Shown here: positions 35,189 to 44,096 of the stretch, one piece after another
How the letters are laid out: each line of letters begins with the position of its first letter
Numbering within the stretch: the stretch's first letter is position 1
Assembly (NCBI RefSeq): GCF_003597675.1
Contig: NZ_CP030827.1
Span: 372,001 to 436,000, forward strand
Direction: 5' to 3'
DNA: 64,000 nt
From: Neorhizobium sp. NCHU2750
GTDB taxonomy: Bacteria > Pseudomonadota > Alphaproteobacteria > Rhizobiales > Rhizobiaceae
Made by a program: the position numbers and the translations under genes
Notes under the pieces: generated by a model
What the model was told of the DNA's origin: nothing
Seen by the model: only the letters and a program-made list of their open reading frames with translations
Database searches by the model: none

Positions 35189-35203
35189 CAAACCCCTCCC
35201 CAA

Positions 35204-35325
35204 CCCTCCCCACAAGGGGGAGGGGGCAGGTCGGCGTTCTTGGTTTGCCTTTCAAGCCACCGCCAAGTTTGATGATTTCGCACCTGATGGTGCGGCTGGC
35301 TTAACCCTCCCCCTTGTGGGGAGGG
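35204..35325. repeat. Inverted pair of palindromic repeats between hisS and hisZ
   Basis: Copies at 35204-35224 and 35305-35325 face each other, each a C-rich/G-rich palindrome around ACAA or TTGT. The second is followed by TCGGAGCGAAGCGACGGGGA. They fill most of the 171-bp gap and resemble the pair at 3353-3472. Confidence 0.85.
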
Positions 35326-35359
35326 TCGGAGCGAAGCGACGGGGAGGGGACTTCCTTTC

Positions 35360-36469
35360 ATGCCTCTGATCAACATGCCGGAATTCTCCGGCCACCTGCT
35401 CGACGAATTCGCCGCCCGCGGGACCGCTCGCATCGACACGCCAGTCATCCAGCCGGCAGCACCGTTTCTCGATATGGCCGGCGAGGATCTGCGCCGCCGC
35501 ATCTTCTTGACCGAGAGCGAGACGGGCGAAAGCCTGTGTCTGCGGCCGGAATTCACCATTCCCGTCTGCCTGCGCCACATTGCCAATGCCACCGGCACGC
35601 CGCGGCGTTACTGCTATCTCGGCGAAGTCTTCCGCCAGCGCCGCGAGGGCGACAACGAATTCTATCAGGCCGGCATCGAGGATCTCGGTGAAACGGCAAT
35701 CGCCGATGCCGATGCCCGTGCCGTCAACGATGCGGTCGAGATCCTTGAGAACCTCATTCCCGGCCGCCGGCTGAAGATCACCCTCGGCGACCAGGCGGTC
35801 TACGAGGCGGTGGTCAAGGCGCTCGGCCTTCCCGCCGGCTGGCAGAAGCGGCTGATCCAGTCTTTCGGCAATACCGCGCATCTGAAGCACCTGTTGCTCA
35901 GCCTGGCCAGCCCGCAGCCCGTCGCCGGCCTGTCGCCGGAACTGGCCCAATTGCTGCGGCAGGACGAGGCGGCGCTGATTGCCCATATCGACCACACGAT
36001 GCAGGAAACCGGCTATTCCACCAATGCCAGCCGCTCGCCGCGCGAAATCGCCGCGCGGCTGAAGGAAAAGCTGGCGCTGGCCGAAACGCGGCTCGATGGC
36101 GCAGCGCTTCTGCTGCTCAGCGAGTTCCTGTCGCTCGAAATGCCGATGTCCGAGGCGCCGGCCGCACTGGCAGGCTTTGCCGATGCCGCCGGGCTTTCCA
36201 TGGGCCAGGCACTTGCCACTTTCGAGGCGCGTGCTGGAGCGCTTGCCGATCTCGGCGTCGACCTGACCAGGGTCACCTATCGCGCTGCCTTCGGCCGTCC
36301 GCTCGATTATTACACCGGCCTCGTCTTCGAGGTCAGCCGCGATGATGCGGTTCTGGCGGGCGGTGGCCGTTTCGACCGGCTGATGACCTTGCTCGGTGCG
36401 AACGAAGACATTCCGGCCGTGGGCTTCTCGCTCTGGCTCGACCGGATCGAAAAGGCGAGGGCGCGCTGA
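35360..36469 (+). CDS. hisZ: ATP phosphoribosyltransferase regulatory subunit
   Basis: 369 residues. It is a class II synthetase paralogue: [20 protein letters not shown] near residue 83 is the motif-2-like region, [15 protein letters not shown] near 313 the HisA-like one, and [19 protein letters not shown] near 337. It lacks an anticodon-binding domain, as HisZ does. It forms a hetero-octamer with short HisG and mediates feedback inhibition by histidine. Its stop codon overlaps the hisG start by one base (TGATG). It comes after hisS in the same direction, so tRNA charging and the first biosynthetic step are near each other. Confidence 0.94.
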   Translation: MPLINMPEFSGHLLDEFAARGTARIDTPVIQPAAPFLDMAGEDLRRRIFLTESETGESLCLRPEFTIPVCLRHIANATGTPRRYCYLGEVFRQRREGDNEFYQAGIEDLGETAIADADARAVNDAVEILENLIPGRRLKITLGDQAVYEAVVKALGLPAGWQKRLIQSFGNTAHLKHLLLSLASPQPVAGLSPELAQLLRQDEAALIAHIDHTMQETGYSTNASRSPREIAARLKEKLALAETRLDGAALLLLSEFLSLEMPMSEAPAALAGFADAAGLSMGQALATFEARAGALADLGVDLTRVTYRAAFGRPLDYYTGLVFEVSRDDAVLAGGGRFDRLMTLLGANEDIPAVGFSLWLDRIEKARAR

Positions 36470-37167
36470 TGTCCACCATTACCATTGCTCTGCCCTCCAA
36501 GGGCCGGATGAAGGAAGATGCGTCTGCGATCTTCGAACGCGCCGGCCTGCCGATCGTCGCCGTCGGCAACGAGCGTTCCTATCGTGGCCGTGTCGAAGGC
36601 CGTGACGATATGGAGATCGCCTTCCTGTCAGCTTCGGAGATCGCCCGCGAGATCGGCGCCGGCACCGTCGATTTCGGCGTGACCGGCGAAGATCTGATCC
36701 GCGAAGGCCTGATCGATGCCGACGCGAAGATGGAAATTGCAGCCCGCCTCGGCTTCGGTCATGCCGATGTCGTCGTTGCCGTGCCGGAAATCTGGCTCGA
36801 TGTCGACACCATGGCGGATCTCGGTGATGTCGCCGCCGATTTCCGCTCCCGCCACGGCCGCCGCCTGCAGATCGCCACCAAATACTGGCGGCTGACCCAG
36901 CAGCATTTCTCCGCGCAACACGGTATCCAGCTCTATCGCATCGTCGAAAGCCTCGGCGCCACCGAAGGCGCGCCCGCGGCGGGCCAGGCGGATATCATCG
37001 TCGACATCACCTCGACCGGCTCGACGCTCAAGGCCAATCACCTGAAGATCCTGTCGGACGGCATCATCCTCAAATCGGAAGCCTGCCTCGTCCGCGCCCG
37101 CAAGGAAAGCCACAAGGGCGATCCGCGCGTGATGGCGATCGTCGAGGCCGTGCGCAAGGTCGTCTGA
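36469..37167 (+). CDS. hisG: ATP phosphoribosyltransferase, short form catalytic subunit
   Basis: 232 residues, the short form without the C-terminal regulatory domain, so it needs HisZ. It begins [14 protein letters not shown]; the PRPP-binding loop is [20 protein letters not shown] near 174, and [13 protein letters not shown] near 68 the nucleotide-binding part. It joins ATP and PRPP to phosphoribosyl-ATP, the committed step to histidine, in the cytosol. The ATG overlaps the hisZ stop. Confidence 0.96.
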   Translation: MSTITIALPSKGRMKEDASAIFERAGLPIVAVGNERSYRGRVEGRDDMEIAFLSASEIAREIGAGTVDFGVTGEDLIREGLIDADAKMEIAARLGFGHADVVVAVPEIWLDVDTMADLGDVAADFRSRHGRRLQIATKYWRLTQQHFSAQHGIQLYRIVESLGATEGAPAAGQADIIVDITSTGSTLKANHLKILSDGIILKSEACLVRARKESHKGDPRVMAIVEAVRKVV

Positions 37168-37186
37168 TCCTCATGGTCCGCTTCTG

Positions 37187-37795
37187 ATGTCAGGCGAAGA
37201 CGCCAATATCATCCCGCTCTACGAGCGCCACGCGCTGGCTTTCGACAAGCTGCGCGGCAGGAACCTGTTCGAAAGGCCGTGGCTCGAACATTTTTCGGCC
37301 CTGATGCCGCGCCGCGGCCATGTGCTCGATCTCGGTTGCGGCGGTGCCGAGCCGATGGCAGCCTTCCTGATCAAGCGCGGCTTTCATGTGACCGGCGTCG
37401 ACACGTCGAAGACGCTGACCGGCCTTGCCCGGCAGCGCTTTCCCGGCATGGCCTGGTACCAGGCCGACATGCGCAAATTTTTTATCCCGACGAAGTTCGA
37501 CGGCATCCTCGCCTGGCACAGCTTCTTCCACCTCAATGCCGATGACCAGCGGGCGATGTTCCCGCGTTTCGGCGCCATGGCCGGTCCGGGTGCTGCCCTG
37601 ATGTTCACCGCCGGTCATTTCGAGGGCGAGGCGATGGGCGAGTTCGGCGGTGAGCCGTTGTATCACGCCAGCCTGTCGAGGGATGAGTATCAGGCACTGC
37701 TGACCAAAAACGGCTTTGAAGTCGTTGCCCAGATCACCCAGGACCCCGTCTGCGGTGGTGCTACCGTCTGGCTCGCCCGCAATATCAGGCGCTGA
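37187..37795 (+). CDS. Class I SAM-dependent methyltransferase
   Basis: 202 residues. Motif I is VLDLGCGGAEPMAAFLI near residue 46, motif II VTGVDTSKTL near 68, motif III and IV FDGILAWHSFFHLNADDQ near 104. A WY-rich C-terminus (ITQDPVCGGATVWLARN) completes the fold. It resembles small-molecule methyltransferases (Methyltransf_25-type) rather than RNA or protein enzymes. It follows hisG by 19 bases and may be cotranscribed, but no link to histidine is known. Substrate unknown. Confidence 0.85.
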   Translation: MSGEDANIIPLYERHALAFDKLRGRNLFERPWLEHFSALMPRRGHVLDLGCGGAEPMAAFLIKRGFHVTGVDTSKTLTGLARQRFPGMAWYQADMRKFFIPTKFDGILAWHSFFHLNADDQRAMFPRFGAMAGPGAALMFTAGHFEGEAMGEFGGEPLYHASLSRDEYQALLTKNGFEVVAQITQDPVCGGATVWLARNIRR

Positions 37796-37816
37796 TTTAT
37801 CCATCGTTTTGGCAAT

Positions 37817-37846
37817 AAAAAACCCGCCGGATGTTGGTCCGGCGGG
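37817..37846 (-). terminator. Intrinsic terminator of the DoxX gene
   Basis: CCCGCCGGA (37823-37831) pairs with TCCGGCGGG (37838-37846) around TGTTGG. Reading the minus strand, six Ts (AAAAAA at 37817-37822) follow the stem, a clean Rho-independent terminator. It also lies after the plus-strand methyltransferase gene. Confidence 0.9.
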
Positions 37847-37873
37847 AATGTCTTGGCAGGGAATTGATAAACG

Positions 37874-38320
37874 TTAGGCGGCAATTGCGACCGAACCGCG
37901 GCGGGCATCGAGCGAGTAGGCGCCTGCGCCGAAGGTGGCGAGCATGATATAGGCGCCGGCAAGCGTGAAGTTCTTCATCACCATGATGCCGTTGAGAGCA
38001 TTGATCCAGCCAAGAGCCGGTTCAGGCCAGCCGGGAACGGCAACGGTCGGCAGGTGGAAGACGAGCGCGGTGAAGATGCAGAACAGGGCAAGCACCCAGC
38101 CGATGATCTTGACCTGGAAGCCGATCAAAACGCAGATGCCGGTGACCAGTTCGAAAATGCCGGCGAGATAGGCAAGCGCGGTCGCAGCCGGAAGGCCGGC
38201 ACCGGCGATCATGCCCGCAGTGCCGGCCGGGTCGGTAACCTTGCCGAAACCGGTATAGATGAACATGAAGGCAAGCAGAATGCGTGCGATCAGAATAATG
38301 CCGTTCTGAGAGTTGGACAT
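37874..38320 (-). CDS. DoxX family membrane protein
   Basis: 148 residues with four transmembrane helices. ILLAFMFIYTGFGKVTDPAGTAGMIAGAG near residue 14 (quoted part: LLAFMFIYTGFGKVTDPAGT) is the DoxX signature; FELVTGICVLIGFQ and LVFHLPTVAVPGWPEPA follow. Family members are linked to thiosulfate:quinone oxidation in archaea and to a membrane oxidoreductase complex in mycobacteria; in rhizobia the role is undefined. GGAGACTTCC precedes the ATG at 38320. Its own terminator follows it. Confidence 0.88.
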   Translation of the reverse strand: MSNSQNGIILIARILLAFMFIYTGFGKVTDPAGTAGMIAGAGLPAATALAYLAGIFELVTGICVLIGFQVKIIGWVLALFCIFTALVFHLPTVAVPGWPEPALGWINALNGIMVMKNFTLAGAYIMLATFGAGAYSLDARRGSVAIAA

Positions 38321-39027
38321 GGAAGTCTCCAGATGTTCGCTGCACACCGCTTTGTTGGGGCCAGCCGTTGAATTCTCTGGAAACCTGTTTGCCATTTTTA
38401 CCTCGGATACGAAAGATGAACACAAGTAGACGAATTGTTCGCAAAAAATGAACGATATATGCATGCCGAGGAGCGGTCCGGTTGGAACCGTGAAAACTGC
38501 CAGGGCATGGGGAGAAGCCGCGCAATTGCGGGATCGTAGGGTTGGTAGTGTTGTTAGGCGTTGCAATTGCGCGGCCCTGGCATTCCGTCTCCTGTCTTCC
38601 GTCCCTTCCTTCCTGTTTGCCTCCTTTCGGGCCAACTGGGTCGGTTCTTCGACAGGCTGCCAAAGTCCGCGGTGGTTGCAGACTGATCGGCCGGTTGCCA
38701 GCCTCTGCCTGCCCGCGAACGTCTCGCGAAACACTCCGGTGGCGGAAGCAGGGCAAGTATGCGGTCTCTTCCGCTACCGGGGACGATAAGGTCCGAGATT
38801 TCTGCTAGGCCATTGAATCATCTTGGAACGAAGCTGTCATTCGTCCTCGCTCGCTGCAGCCGAATCCGTCCCGTGCGCAACCACTTTCCGTTCTCCATCC
38901 GAAACCGATCTGGCCGACGTCACTTTTTTCTGTCTGCAACTGCTGATCTTTGCCGACGGCCGCCTTTGGCCACAGAACCGACGCAAACCTCGGCAGGCTT
39001 GCGGCAGTTCATATGGGGGATTCGATC
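38321..39027. other. 707-bp intergenic region between divergent doxX-like and ddl genes
   Basis: No credible gene was found on either strand: the open frames here are short and lack family-like sequence or ribosome sites. The region should hold the two divergent promoters. It contains a 13-bp perfect palindromic pair at 38517-38529 and 38573-38585 (listed separately). The rest has no structure I can name. Confidence 0.6.
38517..38585. repeat. Palindrome with 13-bp perfect arms around a G/T-rich 43-nt loop
   Basis: GCCGCGCAATTGC (38517-38529) is the exact reverse complement of GCAATTGCGCGGC (38573-38585). Just outside, CCAGGG (38500-38505) and CCCTGG (38585-38590) are also complementary with a bulge. 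The 43-base loop is rich in GTTGGTAGTGTTG. No terminal T run is present on either side. Confidence 0.75.
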
Positions 39028-40104
39028 ATGGCGGATATTTCAGGGAAATTGCGTATCGGGGTTCTTTTCGGCGGGCGGTCGGCCGAGCACGATGTGTCGA
39101 TCATGTCGGCGACCAATGTGATGAACGCGCTCGATCCGGACAAATACGATGCCGTGCCGATCTTCATCACTCGCGAAGGACTGTGGCGGCTGAGCGCCTT
39201 CGAGGATGGTGAGCTGGCAAGGCCCGAGCATGGTACCGAACTCAGCCTCGTGCCCGGCGGCAGGGGCCGCGCGGTCGCCCTGCCGCAGGCCGGCACCCCC
39301 TATGAGCTGCCGGCTTTCGATATCATCTTTCCCGTCATCCACGGCCTCCATGCGGAAGATGGCGCCGTGCAGGGGCTTGCCGAAGTCGCCCGCGTGCCGC
39401 TGGCCGGATGCGGCGTGCTCGGCTCCGCCAATGCACTCGACAAGGATATCGCCAAGCGACTGTTCAACGAGGCCGGCATTCCGGCGGCACGCTCGGTGAC
39501 GGTCTATCAGGATGCGGTTCCCGCCTTCGACGAACTTGAAGCAACCCTTGGCCTTCCCGTCTTCATCAAGCCGGCTCGCCAGGGCTCGTCGGTCGGTGTC
39601 AGCAAGGTTGCGACCAGCGCGGATTACGACAAGGCGCTGGCGGAAGGTTTTCGCCATGACAGCAAGCTTCTGGCGGAAGAATTCATCCGTGGCCGCGAGA
39701 TCGAATGCGCCGTGCTGGAAGCGCCGGATGGCAGCCTGTTCGTCTCGACGACCGGCGAGATCGTGCCCGCCGAAAGCCACGGCTTCTACAGCTACGATGC
39801 CAAATATATCGACGAGGATGGCGCAGCACTCCGCGTGCCGGCACAGATGCCGGAGGACGTCGAGGACGAGATCCGCGCCTTCGCCGTGAAAGCCTTCCGG
39901 GCACTCGGCTGCGATGCCATGGCGCGCGCGGACTTCTTCCTGACGCCGGATGGCAGGATCCTCGTCAACGAACTCAACACCATTCCCGGCTTCACCAATA
40001 TCAGCATGTATTCCAAGGTGATGGCCGCAAGCGGCGTCAGCTACCCTGAGGTCATCGACCGGCTGGTCGAACACGGTATCGCTAGGGCACGCAACGCGGT
40101 TTGA
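39028..40104 (+). CDS. ddl: D-alanine-D-alanine ligase
   Basis: 358 residues. ATP-grasp ligase with the N-terminal RIGVLFGGRSAEHDVSIMSA, the Glu of HDVS binding D-Ala-1; FPVIHGLHAEDGAVQGLAE near residue 108; GLPVFIKPARQGSSVGVSK near 178 (phosphate loop); DFFLTPDGRILVNELNTIPG near 300 with the metal-binding Glu/Asn, and FTNISMYSKV. It makes D-Ala-D-Ala for peptidoglycan. The Met at 39028 follows GGGGGA by seven bases; another in-frame Met is at 39013. It is outside the cell-division gene cluster that carries ddlB in many relatives, so it may be a second ligase. Confidence 0.93.
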   Translation: MADISGKLRIGVLFGGRSAEHDVSIMSATNVMNALDPDKYDAVPIFITREGLWRLSAFEDGELARPEHGTELSLVPGGRGRAVALPQAGTPYELPAFDIIFPVIHGLHAEDGAVQGLAEVARVPLAGCGVLGSANALDKDIAKRLFNEAGIPAARSVTVYQDAVPAFDELEATLGLPVFIKPARQGSSVGVSKVATSADYDKALAEGFRHDSKLLAEEFIRGREIECAVLEAPDGSLFVSTTGEIVPAESHGFYSYDAKYIDEDGAALRVPAQMPEDVEDEIRAFAVKAFRALGCDAMARADFFLTPDGRILVNELNTIPGFTNISMYSKVMAASGVSYPEVIDRLVEHGIARARNAV

Positions 40105-40382
40105 GCGACCGGGCCGGGGCGGCGCCTTTGCTGCCGCCTCCGCCATCGTTCGAGAACCAGCGCCGGCATCACGCTATTTATTAAAAACATATATATTACA
40201 ATGTGTTATGTTCGTAATACGTAACGCATCGCGCCATATTGTGAAATTTGCGTCACGGAACTGTCATATTAACTTTCTGTTGAAACCCGGATGCGATGGC
40301 TGCCCCGGGCGTCGGAAATTCACCCCTAAGGAGATTGTCCGCGCCTTTGCAACCGTAGTCAGGACGTCAGGAAGTTTCAGCC

Positions 40383-42272
40383 ATGCAGCATATCAAGATC
40401 GCCTGGAAGATCCTCTCGATCCTCGCTGTCTTCGGCCTGTTTTCGATCGCCGCGGCACTTTATGCCGGCAAGAGCATGATCGGCGCCGATGACCAGATTA
40501 CCAGGTTGATGAACGGCGAGATCCGCGCCTCGGTGACGCTGCTCAAGGCCAATCTCGAACTGCAGAACGCCCGCGCCGATATTGCCGACCTCGTCATGGT
40601 GTCGGAGCCCGAGGCGGTCGGACGCGCGTTCAAGGACTATAATGCCACCCGCAAGGAATTCGAGGCGCTGATGGACAGCGTGATCGCTGCAACACCGGGC
40701 GATGCCGAGATGACCGCGATCAAGCAATCCGCCATCGATGTCCTCGACAAGGCCTGCAAGGAAACCCGCGACGACGGACTGATGTCGACGACCAAGGCAG
40801 ACCGGCTGGAGGCGATCGACGCCTTCAGCAAGCAGTGTCAGCCCAACTTTCCGCCGCTTGCGGCCAAGATCATCGGCAAGTCGAAGGAGCTCGAAGATGC
40901 CGCCGCGGCGGGCGGAATGGAGCTGCATGCGAGCCTCTGGCAGACCGCCTCGACATCCGTTGCTGCAATGGTTGGCGGCACGGTCCTGATCATGGCACTT
41001 GCCTGGATTGCGGTCCGGTTCTGGCTGGTGCGCCCGGTCAACCGGCTGAGCGGCATCATGGCGACGCTCGCCTCGGGCGAATACGAGGTAGAGATTTCCG
41101 GCACGACACGGCGCGATGAGATCGGCGCCATGGCCAATGCCGTTCAGGTGTTCAAGGACAACGCCCACAGGGCGCGCGAGACGGAGCGCGAGGCGGCGGA
41201 ACACCGCGATATCGCGGCAAGGCAGCGTGATGCCCATGCCGAAGAGGATCGCATCCGCGCAGCCGCGATGGCCAGGGCGACGGAAGGGCTGGCGGGCGGC
41301 CTGAGGCAGCTTGCCGCCGGCGATCTGACCGCAAGGCTCGACGCCCCCTTCGCCGCCGATTTCGAAACACTGCGCAGCGATTTCAACGCGGCAGTCGTCC
41401 AGTTGCAGCAGGCGCTCGGTGCCGTCGCCCGCGCCACCCGCTCGATCGACAGCGGCTCGCGGGAAGTCAGCCAGAGCGCCGACGACCTTGCCAAGCGCAC
41501 CGAGCAGCAGGCGGCCTCGCTGGAAGAGACCGCGGCAGCGCTCGACGAGATCACCACCAATGTGGCCAATTCGACGAGGCGGGCCGAAGAGGCCCGCAGC
41601 GCCGCCGTCGAGGCGAACAAGAGCGCCCGCCTGTCGGGTCAGGTAGTGCAGAACACCGTCGAGGCGATGGCACGTATCGAACAGTCCTCCGGCCAGATTT
41701 CCAGCATTATCGGGGTGATCGACGAGATTGCCTTCCAGACCAACCTTCTGGCCTTGAATGCCGGCGTCGAGGCGGCCCGCGCCGGCGATGCAGGCAAGGG
41801 CTTTGCCGTCGTCGCCCAGGAAGTACGCGAACTTGCGCAGCGTTCCGCAGCCGCCGCCCGCGAGATCAAGGGCCTGATCGGCAAATCCTCCGTCGAGGTC
41901 TCCTCCGGCGTCAAGCTGGTCAGCGAGACCGGCACCGCGTTGAAGGCGATTGAGGCGCATATCGTTTCAATCAACGGGCATATGGATGCGATCGCCACCT
42001 CGTCGCGGGAACAGTCGACCGGGCTTTCCGAAGTCAACGGTGCCGTCAACCGCATGGACCAGGTAACCCAGCAGAATGCCGCCATGGTGGAAGAAGCCAA
42101 CGCCGCCGGCGCCACGCTCGCCGCCGAAGCCGGCCGGCTCCAGGACCTGATCGGCCGGTTCCGCATCGAGGTTGCCGAGATGGAAGATGATCAGGCGGAG
42201 CACCTGCGCCGCACCGCCGAAGCGATGGCCGCCCCGTCATCCGCAACGCCATCTCTACGCCGCAGCGCCTGA
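40383..42272 (+). CDS. Methyl-accepting chemotaxis protein
   Basis: 629 residues. Helix 1 spans about residues 9-29, the periplasmic sensor about 30-193 (no named domain recognised; it contains a Cys pair near 124 and 149), helix 2 about 195-215, then HAMP ([20 protein letters not shown]). The cytoplasmic signalling domain has the hairpin tip [20 protein letters not shown] and [20 protein letters not shown]; methylation helices are rich in Glu/Gln/Ala. No CheR-binding pentapeptide is at the C-terminus. Expected to form a trimer-of-dimers with CheA/CheW; its ligand is not known. The AT-rich 278-bp upstream region probably holds its promoter. Confidence 0.93.
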   Translation: MQHIKIAWKILSILAVFGLFSIAAALYAGKSMIGADDQITRLMNGEIRASVTLLKANLELQNARADIADLVMVSEPEAVGRAFKDYNATRKEFEALMDSVIAATPGDAEMTAIKQSAIDVLDKACKETRDDGLMSTTKADRLEAIDAFSKQCQPNFPPLAAKIIGKSKELEDAAAAGGMELHASLWQTASTSVAAMVGGTVLIMALAWIAVRFWLVRPVNRLSGIMATLASGEYEVEISGTTRRDEIGAMANAVQVFKDNAHRARETEREAAEHRDIAARQRDAHAEEDRIRAAAMARATEGLAGGLRQLAAGDLTARLDAPFAADFETLRSDFNAAVVQLQQALGAVARATRSIDSGSREVSQSADDLAKRTEQQAASLEETAAALDEITTNVANSTRRAEEARSAAVEANKSARLSGQVVQNTVEAMARIEQSSGQISSIIGVIDEIAFQTNLLALNAGVEAARAGDAGKGFAVVAQEVRELAQRSAAAAREIKGLIGKSSVEVSSGVKLVSETGTALKAIEAHIVSINGHMDAIATSSREQSTGLSEVNGAVNRMDQVTQQNAAMVEEANAAGATLAAEAGRLQDLIGRFRIEVAEMEDDQAEHLRRTAEAMAAPSSATPSLRRSA

Positions 42273-42442
42273 GGCTGCTTGCGTTGCCCGTATCACCTCT
42301 GGCGCGGTGTTACCGCGGGGCAGCGCAGTCAGGCCGCACAGCCCGCTTGGGTTACGCAGACATCAAGTAATAACTTGCGGGCTAATACTGTGCCTTGTCA
42401 TTGGCTGTGCTGATGTCCCCCATATCCGGTTATCCGCTGATC

Positions 42443-43060
42443 TCAGGCGTGGGTGAAGACGAATGACGAACTGTTCTGCACCCGCTCCATCACGGCATCC
42501 GCGTCCGACATCTGCGCAAGCGGAATGAAGAAGATGACGTCCGGCAGGTCGCGGGCGTCACCGGCGGTGATCTGCAGGATGCCGTCGCGCTCGAAGATCA
42601 GGCCTATCCTTTCGGCGTCGTCATAGTTGGCGGCGAAGCGGACATTGTCCTGCACCAGCTCGAAACCGTCCTCGCTGAAACGGGCCTCGCCGCGCACGCT
42701 GTCGCGGCCCTTGAAGATCCGCTTGTCGATCGCCTTGACCACGGCCTTCTGCGACACGGTTCTGCTCGCGCCGAGTTGCCCCATGCCCCGCTTTATCCGC
42801 CAGTCGCTGAATTTGAACAGAAAGCCGAAGACGATCAGGATCACCACGCCGATCTGCATATAGGGCGGTCGGTTGAGCCAGATGCCGGCAATGATCGACG
42901 GGATCAGCACGATGATCGACAGGAGGCGGAGCTTGCGCCACAGCCCGGTCTTGTCTTCGACCACTGCGGCTGATGCGCCGCGCTGGACCTCCATGACCGC
43001 CAGAACATCCGGCCGTCGCAAGGTGAAGCTGCCTCTGCTGATCGTTTCCTCATGTCGCAT
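42443..43060 (-). CDS. YcxB-like membrane protein of unknown function
   Basis: 205 residues. Two closely spaced helices near 45-60 and 67-82 (LLSIIVLIPSIIAGIW, MQIGVVILIVFGFLF) leave both ends in the cytosol. The C-terminal part (GEARFSEDGFELVQDNVRFA; ERIGLIFERDGILQITAGDA; DVIFFIPLAQMSD) forms a beta-rich domain of the YcxB type, similar to PH-like bacterial domains. AAGGAGA precedes the ATG at 43060, which was preferred over the Met 29 codons upstream. It lies downstream of the Nudix regulator on the same strand, 172 bases away. Function unknown. Confidence 0.75.
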   Translation of the reverse strand: MRHEETISRGSFTLRRPDVLAVMEVQRGASAAVVEDKTGLWRKLRLLSIIVLIPSIIAGIWLNRPPYMQIGVVILIVFGFLFKFSDWRIKRGMGQLGASRTVSQKAVVKAIDKRIFKGRDSVRGEARFSEDGFELVQDNVRFAANYDDAERIGLIFERDGILQITAGDARDLPDVIFFIPLAQMSDADAVMERVQNSSSFVFTHA

Positions 43061-43219
43061 CCGGGTCTCCTTGTCGCGGCCGGCCCGAAGGCCGGCTTCA
43101 TGCCATTCGAAGAAGCGTTTAGATGATATGGACTCAGGATGCCACACGCCATGCGGGCATATGGCTGTGGCGGCATCGGGCGGATATCTCCTTGATCCGA
43201 TACCGAATAATGTCCGGCC

Positions 43220-43239
43220 AGATCAGATCAGATCAGATC
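43220..43239. repeat. Four tandem copies of AGATC covering a stop codon
   Basis: The pentamer AGATC is repeated four times from 43220. The TGA stop of the Nudix regulator gene (minus strand, 43233-43235) lies inside it, so slippage of one unit would shift the C-terminal frame or move the stop. Confidence 0.8.
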
Positions 43240-43901
43240 CGTCGGTCGAATACCTTGAGCGGTGATTTGAGCCGGTAGAGCGTCGTCGGCCGTCTTGCCC
43301 GCTCCGTTTGCCTTTTCTCGCCCTCTACCTCCTCCAAAAGGTCGAGGTCGTTGATCTTGCGACGAAAGGCGCTCTGGTCCAGCCTCTCGCCCATCACGGT
43401 CTCGTAGATCGCCTGCAGTTCCGACATCGTAAAAACATCCGGGAGAAGCCGTGCCGGAATGGTGGAATAGGCGCCCTTGCCGCGCAGCCTTTCCAGCGCG
43501 GTCTTGATGATCTCGCCGTGATCGAAGGGCAGTTCGCCCGGCGAAACGGCAGGTCGCAGATCGAGGGTGACGCCCGCATGCTCCACCAGGGCAGGGGGGA
43601 CCAGTGCAACATAGGCGATGGACACAGACCAGCCGCGCGGATCGCGAGTCGCGGAGGCAAAGGTCTTGAGCTGTTCGAAGAAGATACCGGTCAGCCCCGC
43701 CTTGGCCTTGAGAATGCGGACCACGGCAGATTGGGTATCGGCATCCTCGTCGGTATGGACATAACCGCCGATCAGTGCCGGGGCGCCTGCATAAGGTTCG
43801 CCCGGGCGCGGCAGGAGTGCAACATGCAGCCGCGCGGCGCAGACCGTCAAAAGCACGATGTCCACTGTCACGATCGGCCGCGGGTAGTCGGTTTCAGCCA
43901 T
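43233..43901 (-). CDS. NrtR-like transcriptional regulator: degenerate Nudix domain plus winged helix
   Basis: 222 residues. The N-terminal half is a Nudix fold (VTVDIVLLTV; HVALLPRPGEPYAGAPALIG) with the box position reading GYVHTDEDADTQSAVVRILK then AKAGL: the catalytic REUxEExGU is lost. TFASATRDPRGWSVSIAYVA matches the ligand pocket of NrtR regulators. The C-terminal half is a winged helix (FTMSELQAIYETVMGERLDQ, SAFRRKINDLDLLEEVEG) ending in RPTTLYRLK. NrtR proteins repress NAD salvage genes in response to ADP-ribose. Here no NAD gene is next to it: it faces a VWA protein and a PurA-like gene across a palindromic gap. Effector and targets are inference. Confidence 0.85.
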   Translation of the reverse strand: MAETDYPRPIVTVDIVLLTVCAARLHVALLPRPGEPYAGAPALIGGYVHTDEDADTQSAVVRILKAKAGLTGIFFEQLKTFASATRDPRGWSVSIAYVALVPPALVEHAGVTLDLRPAVSPGELPFDHGEIIKTALERLRGKGAYSTIPARLLPDVFTMSELQAIYETVMGERLDQSAFRRKINDLDLLEEVEGEKRQTERARRPTTLYRLKSPLKVFDRRI

Positions 43902-43982
43902 CTCTTCAAACCTCGTCAGCGCTTCGCGCTCATGGCCTCTTCCTTAACCGCTGCCTCGCAGAACAACAAATTGCAAATGGCA

Positions 43983-44006
43983 ACTTGCAAAATACATATT
44001 GCAAGT
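43983..44006. promoter_or_regulatory. Perfect palindrome in the regulator/VWA divergent gap, probable operator
   Basis: ACTTGCAA (43983-43990) and TTGCAAGT (43999-44006) are perfect inverted repeats with an 8-base spacer. A third ATTGCAAA copy is at about 43970, so three TTGCAA half-sites are spaced along 37 bases in the AT-rich gap. This gap separates the divergent regulator (start at 43901) and VWA gene (start 44097), the usual place for a regulator's operator. Binding is inferred from position and symmetry only. Confidence 0.68.
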
Positions 44007-44096
44007 TTATATAGAGATCACCGGCAGGCGGGCAGTGTTCGAAACGGAACGCAGCCCGGCGCCGCGAACCGAAGGCAGAAGCAAAGGAGTGTTGCC

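Noticed and set aside
38448..38789. 113-codon plus-strand frame in the doxX-ddl gap
   Set aside because: Poor ribosome site, Arg/Ser/Ala composition of random GC-rich sequence and it crosses the palindrome.
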